Position numbers and translations under genes: made by a program. From Zelopaecilomyces penicillatus (Eukaryota; Ascomycota; Sordariomycetes; Hypocreales; Pseudodiploosporaceae): a stretch of 64,000 bases of DNA. Numbering within the stretch: the stretch's first letter is position 1; every line of letters begins with the position of its first letter. Shown here one piece after another: positions 33,621-44,763 of this stretch. The DNA lies in contig VCCP01000001.1 in assembly GCA_005765155.1 (NCBI GenBank), forward strand, positions 310,001 to 374,000. Direction: 5' to 3'. The notes beneath the pieces are model-generated. The model saw only the letters and a program-made list of their open reading frames with translations. It did no database searches and was not told the DNA's origin.

Positions 33621-34632
33621 ATGAGACTTGCAACCGCTATCATTGTTTCTCTCGCAGGACTAGCACACGCTGCCTACATGCCTCGTCATCTTGAAAAACG
33701 ATGCAAGGGCCCAAATGTGGGATGTGGGACGGCAGACCTATTGGGTGGACCATGCTGTGATCCCTATAGTTGCCAAGGGCCACCAGGCGGGGAAGTTTGC
33801 AGATATGACTGTGCTCATGACAACACTTGCGCACAATGTATGGATATGTCACGTTGTACAAGGTGCAACCCTTCATATTCGCTCACACAGAACGGTGGCT
33901 GCTTCAAGTGTGATATTGATAATTGCGATGAGGTAATTACTCTCTTTCTTCTTTCTTGGAATTAAAAATCATCAGTCGCAGATACAGGCTGACTTAACGG
34001 CAACCTTAGTGTGACCCCAACAACTACAAGTCATGCATGCAATGCTCAGTTGGATACGCCCAAAGCAGCTCACGAAACATCATATGTTACAAGGCTGCAG
34101 ACTGCAAGGGACCCGACTCCAATTGCGAAGTGTAGAAGAAATGGATGTGAGAAATGAAATGCTGGATTTCACATCTTTGGTTATAATCGAGCCTGTGTAA
34201 AGCTTGCGGACTGCACAGCAGCAGATTCTGGATGCCAAGACTGCAAAGAGGATGGATGCCAGACATGCAAAATTGGTTACTGGATGTCAAACAATGACAA
34301 AGGGTGTCACAAAGTTGCAGATTGTAATGCAGAAGATTCTGCATGTGCTGTCTGGAGAAGGTGGATGCACATCATGCAACGAAGGCTTTCGATTGGACCT
34401 CCCAGAAGCAAGGTGTTTAGAGTTAATACCTGGCTGTGCCGAAACATATGAGGAGGACGACCCATATTTAGGATGCAAGAAGTGCCGAGAGGGATACGAA
34501 CTCAAGGCGAGCGAGCCAACCCATGTTGGTGAACTGATCGAATATCATTGTGAAGTAAGTTATGGTGGCCTGGAAAGATCCCCCCAACTTTAGGGGACAA
34601 ACTACTAACACAGATAACAGAAATTGGCATGA
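33621..34632 (+). pseudogene. Secreted cysteine-rich CxxC-repeat protein, frame broken
   Basis: The start at 33621 opens with a clear signal peptide (MRLATAIIVSLAGLAHA) and a Kex2-type site (HLEKR). Repeated cysteine modules of the type CxxC...GGCxKC follow (CAQCMDMSRCTRC, GCFKCDIDNCDEC), resembling furin-like or variant-surface-protein repeats. A phase-0 intron spans 33933-34009 and a final intron 34555-34620, leaving a four-codon last exon to TGA at 34630-34632. Three lesions are visible: a frame change with TAG at 34133-34135, a TGA at 34155-34157 where a repeat cysteine is expected, and a further frame change near 34355, after which modules continue (GGCTSCNEGF, GCKKCREGYEL). A short secreted form ending at 34135 might still be made. 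Function is unknown; the module style suggests extracellular contact. Confidence 0.7.
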
Positions 34633-34900
34633 AAGTGAACCATCAATTAAAAAGTGTTGCTGTGTATTTTGCACACCAAGAACTTGAATAGACAGACATA
34701 ACTGGTGGTAGAATTCACTGAGCATATATGAGCATTGTCAATGGGCTGAAAGCCTCGAGGTCGAGGTGATTGACTGTATGAGGTCTGGATGACCTTGGTT
34801 TCTGTGATATCCAATTAAGCCTGCTACCGAATCTTCATTTCCTTCTTCTTTCTTCATCGACATCAATTGGATTCGATATCAAGCAACCCACAGCCACATC
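34623..34900 (+). repeat. Copy 2 of the diverged direct repeat (LTR-like)
   Basis: It is the counterpart of 31739-31985, in direct orientation about 2.9 kb away. It starts at the very end of the CxxC gene. Transition differences dominate among the visible mismatches. Confidence 0.55.
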
Positions 34901-35893
34901 CCTTGTCCTTACATCACACGTGTTTTTAGATTATGCATGCCAATTGAACATTCTTCTGACCTTCAAATAGCCTGCCCATCTGGCAGCCCCTGTAACCCAC
35001 CTTATCCCTTGCAACCGCGTGATGTTCAGCTTCTTCATTGTCCGGAGGGTCAGGACCTTGGGGCTGCTGGTCTGGGCACTGTAGCGGCCAGGTCTTGCTG
35101 GTGCGCTTCGTCTTGAGCCAGGTGCTAATCATCAGGAATTTCGTCTTGATCTTGCACCTTGATCTCGATGCCTGTACTTTAGATAACAGGGAACACTGGC
35201 CAGACTTCAACCAGACGCTATTCGGGCTAAGATTTCAGATAAAATATTACGCATTGTATAATCACGCAATCGATATTGTTCTATGTATTGTTCATTTAGT
35301 AGACAAACACAAAGTTTTACAGATGACGGCGTCGTCAGGATTATGTAAAGCTGGTTGCCCATTGTCGTGGTCCTACCACCATTCCACATCAAGTCAACCT
35401 CAAATATCTTAGCTATATGAAAGACACTATAATAATATTAAACTAATATGAACAAACTGCAAGAAATATAGTACAGATTCCACCAGGGCATTGAGACTCA
35501 CCATGGAGCCATTGTCGGTATTACTCATCTCATCGACCTCCTATACAAGCCTGTTTACCCCCTTCCATCTTACAACCCAACCGTAGCCGCTTTTCAACAA
35601 CTGAAACCTGCATCTTGCAGAATCTCATCTCATTCATATATAAGATTCTCTCTGCGTTATTATGTTATAAACTGGTCATAATAAGAGGTCTCTCACTTAT
35701 AAATATATATACTATATATTTATAGGCAAGGATGAGGTAAAAGTTTTATAGGGGTTTTATACAAAGAGGCATAGGCCATATCGTGAAAATAGCAATTTCT
35801 TATTATGCAAATAGCACTATATTATATATATAGCCCTGGAATGATTCGCAGAGGATATCTGACAAGACAACTGCAGTACTTTAGCAGTTAGAT
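34901..35893. other. Degenerate repeat-derived sequence
   Basis: Lys/Arg/Gln/Pro-rich short frames on the minus strand (34926-35210) and AT-rich stretches (35690-35830) suggest decayed transposable sequence. No domain can be identified. Confidence 0.4.
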
Positions 35894-36335
35894 CTAACAG
35901 CTACCCTTATTGGCATCGGCCCTAGTGAGATAAAAGCGTTAATAAGAATGAAGAGAAAAGGGAGAAGGTTGGGAGGGCCAAGAAAGGGTGAAGTTACTTG
36001 AAGCTCCAGTTGGTGTATCTGCTATAACCTCCATGGCTACATCCAAAGATTTCCTTTTGCAGGCCATCATAGCATTCGCCCGCGGAAAGGTCTCTATTAT
36101 CCTCCTTTATATGCGTGACAATCATGTCCATCTTGCCATTAGGCGTATTGGCGCATGAAGATCTCTGCCCATTGTAGGCACTTTCTGGCCCGTATTTGCC
36201 GGAGAGCGCCAGTTCACAGGCAGACCGAGCGATCGCGGCAGCTTGATTCCGGTTGTGCCACTCATAACCGCCGCTAAAACACCCGGCAGTGGCATAGCCA
36301 GCAAGCGCGAGGATGGCGATAATGTTGGTCTGCAT
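35894..36335 (-). CDS. Small secreted protein, family member 1 (conserved terminal exon)
   Basis: Exons 36335-35998 and 35921-35894 flank a 76-bp intron (35922-35997, GTAACT...CACTAG) and give 121 residues. A signal peptide (MQTNIIAILALAGYATA) precedes a mature domain with four cysteines in exon 1 (GCFSGGYEW, RSACELAL, RSSCANTPNG, GECYDGLQ) plus GCSHGGYSRYTNWSFK, and exon 2 encodes ADANKGSC. The same architecture, including the CxHGG...W segment and the tiny last exon ending in ADxNxGxC, is found in the gene at 43694-44136, so both are paralogs of one fungal secreted family. No enzymatic motif is visible. The extracellular destination is well supported; the function is not known. Confidence 0.82.
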
Positions 36336-38498
36336 TTTGAGGATGTAGACAAGCCGTGTGCTGAATATTTGAGTTTGTGGAGTAGATATTGTAGAAGATG
36401 GAAGAGAGAATTATGATCTGTTTGAGACGGAAATGGAGAGGAGATTCATGTCCTATATATAAGATTCCAATATTGCCCTAGATGTACGGATGAACTCGAT
36501 TCCCACAAGTTAAATCTCGCCCTATCACCGCTACTGCCCCATTCAACTATTCTAAGACAGAATCAAGCTAGGAGGCATTCATGACTTGCACGTTAGGAAT
36601 TATATGTCAACGTGACTCAAGGTTTTGCTGTATAGCTGATTCATGGATTGTCGGAATTAGGACGGTCCTGCATATACCCCTTAAATCCGATAGCAAAGTC
36701 GCCCCTCCTAGCGCCATGTCAAGCCCTAGCACGGTCAACAATCTCCAGTCTGCGGAGGAAATACTGCGCATGGCGTAGTGGAAACCACTGATGATGGCCT
36801 ATATTTCTAACGTATTTACTGAGTCGTGTTTTCATGTTAACCTACAGCAGAGCTTCCTCGGAGACGACGGGCTCAGAGACAAACCCGCAACGGAGTACAA
36901 AGCTGGTGGCCCCAACCTCAGATGTTTGCATACCTTACGCACGGAGTACACGAAGTGCCTCACTTTAAACCATACTAAAATGGTTAGATAATATGGGCCC
37001 ACAATTCTGGGTTTGGGCGCAGTCTCCGTGCTGCTGATGTAAAGAAGACTGAGCAACCAGGTGCTGTGGAGGTACTCACTTCTTCATGCTGTTACCTTGC
37101 TGCGAGTACGACGATTGCGAAGCCAGCAAAGCCTGGTAACTTGGAGTGACTCGAGCACCACTACTGTTCATTCATACTCTTGGGCATCCAAGCCCAATAG
37201 CAGCTGACTGGGCAAGGCGGAGTGTTGATTGACGCGTCTTGCGTGTGTGAGATGAGTGTTTATGGCAATTCAGATACAAATGTCGTCCCGAAGCGAGTGT
37301 GTAATCTTGCAGCATCTTCCTGAATCGGCGAAGCCCGCAAATTAACAGATTGGGTGCATACTTTACATTTTGTAATGATCTGGTCGTTGTCTCAGGGTGT
37401 GTGTAGGTATCTACGTAGTAGTAATGTGTTGTGTTTGTGTCACCACAACTGGCAGTAGTTTCATTGTCGCTGCGAGGAAATTTCGGTAATACGTGTCTAG
37501 TCATGAAACTCATAACTCCAAAAGATGTCATGTCTGAGAAGCAAGCTCTCCTACTGAACGTTCAGATTGACTTATTTGAGTAAAGGGGGTTTAGCCTTTT
37601 TGGTAGGTGAGCTTGGTGATGGGCTTTAGATGGACAATCTCGGCATCGACTCATGCGAGCATCCATCTACAGCCTTTTCAAAATCGGTGATGCCTCCCAT
37701 CAGTAGCAAATAGGCAACGCGCGCCGAAGTAATCGCGCAGAGATAGTGTACACGGAAATGGGATGCATTGGGCGCGAGACTGTGTGACGATTGCCGACAG
37801 ATACGGATATAGGGGCGCGGCGCATACAGAGGTAATATGCATTAGGTTTAAAGTTGCAGATTAATTTACCAGCAGTCGTCAAGTGTACTATATATCAGTG
37901 CTCAAGGATAGGCTCTGGCATTGGATTGATGCGAAGCCAGACACGGCATAGATCGACCAAAAACTAATACAAAGATGTGCAAATAGCAACCTCTATACGC
38001 ATAGCAGCTCGTGCACATGTGAATATCAAGGCTTTAGACATTATCAAGTCCAAGTATAAGTTCCCTTGGAACGTTGTCGTAAGTAGAGGAAGCCCTTCTT
38101 GCCCTACAGATACTGTTGCTGGTATAATGCTGGTGTTGACCAGGCCTAAAGACGACTGACTCGCCCCAAGGATCACTTGAAGGTTCAATTCATTAATGCC
38201 TCACTACAGAATAACGCGGAAGTAATCCTTCGCCACCAACCGGCTCCACATGCCGCCTTGCGAATGTCATGATACGCCTGAATCGTGTGTACCGGCTATC
38301 CAGACTCCGGACAGTCTAGAGAACCATCACCAGGGGCACGAGAAGCTAATTTAGATTGTTCTGTTCTCTATATAAATATTAGAATATCAGGTGAGAGTGG
38401 TTCATTTGTTTTATTATATTCCAATTTCTTCAATCTTAACTTTTGACCTCCAACTTTCACCCACTCACCCACTTAACCACCATCAAACATCATTCAAA
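36336..38498. other. 2.2-kb intergenic region
   Basis: No gene recognised. Short frames on both strands lack domains. ACGGAGTA motifs occur at 36890 and 36941, 51 bp apart. Confidence 0.4.
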
Positions 38499-38921
38499 AT
38501 GCAGTTCGCTTTGACCACCCTCTTTCTTGCTGCCCTTGTTTCCATCGAAGTGCTCGCGGCGCCTAGCTCTGTTATTCCCCAGGTGAGTGTTGATCAGACT
38601 ATGATTATACCCATGTAACATGATAATTGACACCCAAATGCCTAGGCCGATAACGTTTCACTCCAGCTGACCGAGCATGGTACAATCCAGCGTCTAGCCG
38701 CTGATGGTGCTATCCTCGGCGAATCGCCCATCTCGGCCAGCGACGTTGAGAAGTTCAACGCCTTCGCGGGTCAATCTCAACGTCGGGATAATATCTTGGT
38801 CCAGCGGGGTTGCCTCATTGGTCATGCGTGTACCAGCGATTCGGACTGCTACTTTAATGGCTGCTCCGGCTGTCTCTTCCTCAGAGCCGGAGCTGGAGTC
38901 TGCTACGGCGCATTTTCGTAG
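38499..38921 (+). CDS. Small secreted protein with pro-region and six-cysteine C-terminal domain
   Basis: Exons 38499-38582 and 38646-38921 (intron 38583-38645, GTGAGT...CCTAG, phase 0) encode 119 residues. The signal peptide MQFALTTLFLAALVSIEVLA is followed by a pro-segment of about 65 residues ending at a basic QRRD site and a second VQRG site. The C-terminal domain holds six cysteines in the order CLIGHAC, SDSDC, FNGC, SGC, GVC, a knottin-like spacing. Maturation by a Kex2-like protease to a short disulfide-rich peptide is inferred. A CT-rich leader with CCACC before the ATG supports the start. No homolog can be named. Confidence 0.78.
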
Positions 38922-40440
38922 ATGCTGGCCCTCCTAGCTCTTGACAGTATGCCTGGGCATTGCGGAAGAAGGGAAGGAAGAAAGAGCAAACTCGATTACG
39001 CCTGGCTAATGCTCAGAAAGTTCGTATGTTTTGGTTGCTGTACTATTACATAGAGACACTTTATACTCACATTGTCCCTGCAACTGCTTCTCTGGTCCCC
39101 TCACAATTTGAATGAATACATCTGAATGCCGACTTGAGGCACTGTTAGCGCGACCCAAATGTAATTCGTATCACCGCGCATGAAAAGAATAGCTTGGGCA
39201 AGCGTGCTAATCTCTCAAATTTTTTTCAAAGAGGATTGTAAATAATTGTATAGATAGGCGATTTGACATGGTTTATCTTGTGTTACGGACAAGGCGCTGT
39301 CAGTTAGTCAACGAGAAGACTGATAGACTGCTAAAACCAAAACCAAAACTCAACGTTAACCCACTTAATAAAGGAGTTACAGGCTATGAGAAGGATGGAT
39401 AGAGAGCCTACACTGGCTGAATATCAGTACAACTGCCTCTGATCCTAAAGGCTAGCCGCAAGGAATTCTAAGCAGGCGAATCCTGACAAAAGAAAATGAA
39501 GAAAAAATACTAAGCTCTTGTGAAAGAGGTGACAGACCAATAAACCCTCTTCTAGAACAGCACTACTAAGACAGGACATCAGGAGAACAGCCATACTTGT
39601 ATAACTAAGTAAACGAAGGACAAGTTTATTGTGCCTTGTATTATGATGCCGCCATAAATCGTGGAGCGTCTTGCTGATAACGAGGAATATAAAGTAATGA
39701 GCGAGCTACAACAAAATTACAGACATAGCTGCCGGATAACTTCTTGGCAGCAGGTTCTCGTTAGGTGCGAGGGGGGGGAGGATGGTGGAGGTAAAAAGGG
39801 AATCAGGGGGGAATAAGATGAGGGGATAAGGGAAACCCTTTATAAGCCATTTACCAATGACGATAATGTTATGTATTTCTATGTATACTTGAATTGAGCA
39901 CAATTCTACAGGCGACTTTAAGTACCTACACTCGTCTCTTAGAGATTGCCCCTAGAGAGGTTTCACTCCTACCTGTACTGTGTAATCAGGCATGCCTTGG
40001 CACAGAAAAGGGCATTATCATTTTAATCAACTACGCTAGACTAACTCTGTATTCGACTCGCCGCTTGCCCCGCCCATCCTTCCAGCCAAGATAGCGATAG
40101 CCTTGCTTGGTCCAGGTCGTCACAAACAACACAAGGACTTGAAGTCTTTTTTTCCTTCCAGGAGCGAAAAAACGGATGTTAGATCAAGTCAGGAGTAAAT
40201 TCGGCAAATTAGGGGAATATACAAATCTGGAGAAGCTCGCTGGTTGTCGAGGCAGACGTGGTGGCGCCGAGGAAGTCCACGGCGTCAGCGCTCCATAGGT
40301 TTGGGTCATTCAAAATCAATACTGCCGCCCTTTTGATATAGCCATCTCATCAGCTCCATCATAAATATGGCCGAGCCGCCGTATATCTTCTTTAGAATTT
40401 GATTTCACACAATTATGCTGCCTATTTGAAGTGTACTTCT
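38922..40440. other. AT-rich intergenic region
   Basis: About 1.5 kb with no supported gene. Confidence 0.4.
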
Positions 40441-41241
40441 TCATTCCACAAGCCAGTTATAGACAAACATACTTAATTTAACTCTCCCACTAGGATGCAT
40501 CAGTATATCGGAACATGTGAGCAAGCCGACACGAAATCCCCATTTCTCAAGGTACTCCAAGGCTGACACTATCTTGCAACATCAGAACAGGTAGGCCAAT
40601 GAGCTGTGAGAGATAACTATATACCTGGGCTATGATGGAGGCAAGCTTGGAACTGTGTAGAAACGGGTTGTCAGTCGCTTCTTGGAGAGGACGTGTCATA
40701 TTTTCTGTAACGATGTACCATTCATCTTTTTCATGACAAATCTCTCGTACAGTGATAAAATCTGAGTGTTGTATCAAGCGAAGCAGCTCAATCTAGTTCA
40801 GGCTGAGGCTTTGGTTTCGATATAATGACACGACGTCATATGACAGGCCTCCCTTCTCCTCGGCCACAATAATTGGCTCGTGCTCTCCCAGCTTTAGACT
40901 GTAAATCCTCTTGTAGTAATTCCAAGGCGAGCTAGATTTGACAAGAACCGCCTCCATGGCCGGACGTCTGAGTTGACTCGCTACAACAAACCTGAGTGGT
41001 TCAATGCGATCTGCGTGACGCTTCTTCAGTTTACCCTCCATCTTCGACATTTTGTCCATATATCGAATGCCCAGATGCTTTCCGCTTCATGCTTTCAGAA
41101 ATTAACTTGTTCCTGCCAGAACCACTTCCCTGTCTACCTGGGCGGTTCACGTTTCAACGTTCAGCAATTCGATCAACAAACGCGGAAGAGTGGAATAAAT
41201 ATCCATAGCTTTCTCTACAAGACCTGGAATAGAATGTCCGC
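40441..41241 (-). pseudogene. Remnant of a fungal protein-kinase-like gene
   Basis: On the minus strand, successive pieces resemble a kinase-like domain: FVDRIAER at the N-terminal end, IIVAEEKGGLSYDVV, then after an in-frame TAG (40793-40795) IELLRLIQHSDFITVREI and EWYIVTENMTRPLQEA. In another frame ALEYLEKWGFRVGLLTCSDI follows, in the position of the catalytic-loop region, ending at TGA 40441-40443. The typical catalytic HRD and DFG motifs are not seen. At least one stop and two frame changes separate the pieces, so it is a decayed gene. Related degenerate kinase-like proteins are common in expanded fungal families. Confidence 0.6.
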
Positions 41242-41519
41242 CCTGTAAAGAAAGCCTACTCAGCCGCCATAGCTGTTGGATTCGATATAAATCAATCTAT
41301 GATCAAGACAGCTTCAATTCTGTATTTTTTTGCGTAAAAATAAAAGCAAGCAAAGTTCTCTTACTAAGGGATAACAACTAGAACTAAAATGAATTGGATA
41401 AAGACACTGTGATGTAAGCCTACCATGATAGGCTTACAATACAAAAGAAAGAAATATAATTTTAACCAATCGGATACTGGGTAGTAATATACTTGACTCT
41501 GAACAAAATCAAGCAATCT
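41242..41519. other. AT-rich spacer
   Basis: Nothing recognised; it lies downstream of the secreted-protein gene at 41520. Confidence 0.4.
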
Positions 41520-42058
41520 TTACCAATTATATCTAGCCCAGACTCTGTAAAGGTAGTTGCTGCTTGCAAAGGCGCCCAGTTGAGCCAATGCCCAATAGTA
41601 CCTGGTATCATCCCTAATAGCTTCTAGTACGACATCCGCGCAGTCCATAAAGCATATATTGTATGCGTCAGTCCTGCTAGTGGCACCGTTTTTGGTGAGC
41701 AGGTCGACCATGCAATTCATCTATATTCAGTTAGTTTCTGGGCCGGGGCTTGGAGTAACCATTGTCTTCTTACACAACTGCTTCCACTCCGTTTCACGTG
41801 AATATCCCCATCAACGCCACTCTGAGTTTGGTCTTGTTTCTGATAGATTGCATTAATCTTTTCAACGTTGATCCGCAAGTACTCTTGCTGCCATTCTTTG
41901 CTGGCAGTGGTATCGTTAAGGCCACCAATTGGATCGAACTGAAGGAGGGTTCCGTTAATCACAAGCATGTCGTCAATTCGAATTAAATTGGCAGGTTGGG
42001 GTACGGCTGCTGCTGGCATAACCAGGGCCAATGCGAGGATAGGGTTCAAAGGGAACAT
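41520..42058 (-). CDS. Secreted Kex2-processed small protein of unknown family
   Basis: Exons 42058-41774 and 41720-41520 (53-bp intron, GTAAGA...ATATAG, phase 0) encode 161 residues. The start at 42058 (MFPLNPILALALVMPAAAVPQ) gives a clean signal peptide; an upstream in-frame ATG would place it internally. A pro-region follows, then a HVKR Kex2-type site. The mature part begins GSSC and carries four cysteines, two on each side of the intron junction (SSC/MNC, ICFMDC), with a tyrosine/tryptophan-rich end (NYLYRVWARYNW). The CxxC...CxxxC pattern suggests two disulfides. I do not recognise the family. It lies in the 29-48 kb stretch enriched in secreted proteins. Confidence 0.75.
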
Positions 42059-43273
42059 GATGTCTGAAGAAGTTGGAGGATCTGGTTGGAGATATGTTGA
42101 TCTTGTGGATGAGGTGAAGTTTTCAGGATGATAAATTGAGACTGCTTGGGCGATGCAAAAGAAAATTTCATTCAAAGTCTGGAGAGATTGGCTGCTGGTA
42201 TTTATATCTTATCTTCTCAAAGAATATTAACTACCCTTATGGGTGACATCTTTCTTGGAAGCATTAGGCACGAGTCCATTGATTTGTCATCGGAATTATA
42301 ACAACCAAGTCTCTATATCCGAAGGATTTCGTTTTACGAGTCAGTGTAGAATGAGAGATAACTAAAAGCTTCTCATCTATGGTATTCAATGTGAATGTCC
42401 AATGCGGGCGCTGTACTTAATGGGTAATCAGATTAATGAACTAAAGCAATTCTCTTGTACACAGCACACCTGACACAGAAAACAACGATAACAAACTTAG
42501 ACCCTACCCTAAGCAGTTCAGATTTGAAGGAGTTTAGAATAACAAAGATACTACAGATAAAGATAAACAGATAAAAAATATAGAATAAACTTGAGTTTTT
42601 TAATATAATATATAGAGCTTATTTAAATTTATATCGGTTTTTAATTTGCTTATAACCTTATTATAATGCTTGATTTGTATAGTGCTATATACCAGACTTT
42701 TATACATCACAGTAGATTCCCCCTCCCTTGTTGGCCCCTTAGTCAGTAACAACCTGGAAGCTTTCGGAAGCTACCCGAATGTATTAATTTAAAATAAAGT
42801 TTGACATATGCCGGCTCTTGTATAAGCTATGTAGCACTCTGGCCTGTGCCATATCTGCGCGCCTACCACACCACCAAGGCTTATTTGACAGAATAGCGGT
42901 ACACATTCTTTCCATACTACGTATCCATCGACGACCTGCTTTGTGTATTAACACATCCCTTCATTTGTATGATGTCGCTTTGCAGCATGTCATTACCCTC
43001 TATCAAACCAGTATACTCTAACTAACTGACTCGGTACATCCCAAAGCCTGAGTCAGGGTGCTTCTAGATTCAATCGTTTGCAAGTCTCTTCCCACTTTCC
43101 AAAAACTGCACGAGTCAGGTTTTTGCTGAAACTGTTGTCCTTGTTTCCTTCCAAGCCAGCCAATTACATCGCCAATCAGCTCCCTGTGCTGCCATCTAAT
43201 CCTGATCCGAGATGTCTTTGTTGTATATTGCCTTAGGATGAGTCCGGGATTTCGTGAGAAGCTCTGTGCACCA

Positions 43274-43313
<40 letters not shown>

Positions 43314-43693
43314 ATCAATACTAGCTAAGACACACTGTGATCGGAATTACAATACCTGGACAACTATTTCCGAAGGGTTCAGTTCAGAGAGAAATCAAGC
43401 ATTACATCTAAGCTCTCTTCAATACAAGGCGGTCTATTATCGGAATTGATATATTCGAGTTGTTAAATCCGAAGGATAATTGTTTGGTATGAAAAATTTG
43501 CGCGACTATATACAAGTTTACTTGAAGATAAAATAGTCTGTAATAGGAGTCATGAATAACTTATATAAGAACTCGCTTGCTTCTGTGTATTTTCAGAATT
43601 CTCCAGCAGATTATCCTACTCTCACACTCACCCTCATCATTATCAATCACCAATCTCTATCAACAGCTTCCTACATCATTTCAATATTCCAAT
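42059..43693. other. AT-rich intergenic region with long G homopolymer
   Basis: About 1.6 kb without supported gene. It is AT-rich near 42540-42720, and contains the G35 run at 43275-43309. The last 150 bases form a CT-rich leader of the gene at 43694. Confidence 0.5.
43275..43309 (+). repeat. Homopolymer run of 35 G
   Basis: Thirty-five uninterrupted G residues between ccac and cgcc. This is unusual in an AT-rich context. It could be a true unstable tract or a sequencing or assembly artefact. Confidence 0.85.
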
Positions 43694-44136
43694 ATGCATT
43701 TTGCCACAATCGCATCTCTTGTCTTGACCTTCAGCACTGCAGTTTATGCAGACTGCTACAAGGGCGGAGCTACTAGGACCCAGGCCGATGTGGAACAGAT
43801 TACAAGCAACAACTATTCGGCATTGCGTTATGTCTGTATGGCAATGACAAATGGCTCATTCCGTAAGGGCCAGCAGACTCAGTCCTGCCTCGCTGCCTGG
43901 GATAGCAACCAGAAGTGGAATTTCCGTATTGAGCGCACTGGCGGCAGCACCGATTTGATGTCTCTGTCTCTCAATGACTGCATCAATGGCCTTGCAACGG
44001 AGGCTGTGGCCTGTCAGCATGGTGGTAGCGAAACCCACGGTGACTGGAAATACACGTATGTCTATTTAAATTTGCCTTCTCAGTTCTCTTACTAACTATC
44101 TACAGCGCTGATATCAATGCTGGAACACACTGTTAG
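43694..44136 (+). CDS. Small secreted protein, family member 2 (conserved terminal exon)
   Basis: Exons 43694-44055 and 44106-44136 (50-bp intron, GTATGT...CTACAG) encode 130 residues. The signal peptide is MHFATIASLVLTFSTAVYA, followed by DCYKGGATRT. Cysteines recur as YVCMAM, QSCLAAW and NDCINGL, then CQHGGSETHGDWKYT, and the second exon supplies ADINAGTHC. It matches the protein of 35894-36335 in signal peptide, cysteine placement, CxHGG...W motif and last exon, so the two are paralogs. A long CT-rich leader precedes the ATG. Extracellular role, possibly effector-like, is inference. Confidence 0.82.
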
Positions 44137-44763
44137 AGGCTCTTAAGGAGAGGGGGAACAGTTCAGACAGGTATTCATGTTAAGCCATCAACAATAGCTG
44201 GTCTTTAGAGTGAGCTCGTATTCGGACTATTACTTGTTCGCTCGCGCTGTCCCACCATGGAGGGCTTAGTTGATATAGATAGCTTCTATAGCCTCTCTTT
44301 ATAGAAATCAAGGCTTTAGTTAAAATCTTATTCTTTAAGCTATGTAATGCAGTATCATATTCTAACCTTGTTCATTAAGTATGCCTTTGGTCAGTGAAAG
44401 ATATCGCGTCTGGAGTAATAGATGGGCACAGTGAGACTAACCCACATAAGCCCCGGCGCGCTAGCCATCGGCGTCTGAGGGATGTTGCGTCCTGTAATGC
44501 CATGTCTATTTGCTGATCAGCAAATACCAGTAGTCCCTTGATGGTGAGGAATCAAACTAAGTAGAATTAGGCTATATCAGGTCATCAAGTCTCCCAGCGG
44601 CGTTGGGCAAAAGTAGCGAATCGCCACGCATTCTGTTGCGTCACGATTGTAAGTCTTGTATTTCATGAAAATCTCTAGCCGTCTAGCCAAAACCCCTCTT
44701 TACGGGTCTTTGCACCACCAACTTGCACTCTAACCTTTCATCATTCCGCCCACAATAGCCATC
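44137..44763. other. Intergenic region upstream of terpene synthase
   Basis: About 630 bp without gene; it must hold the terpene synthase promoter. No clear TATA box was seen. Confidence 0.4.
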
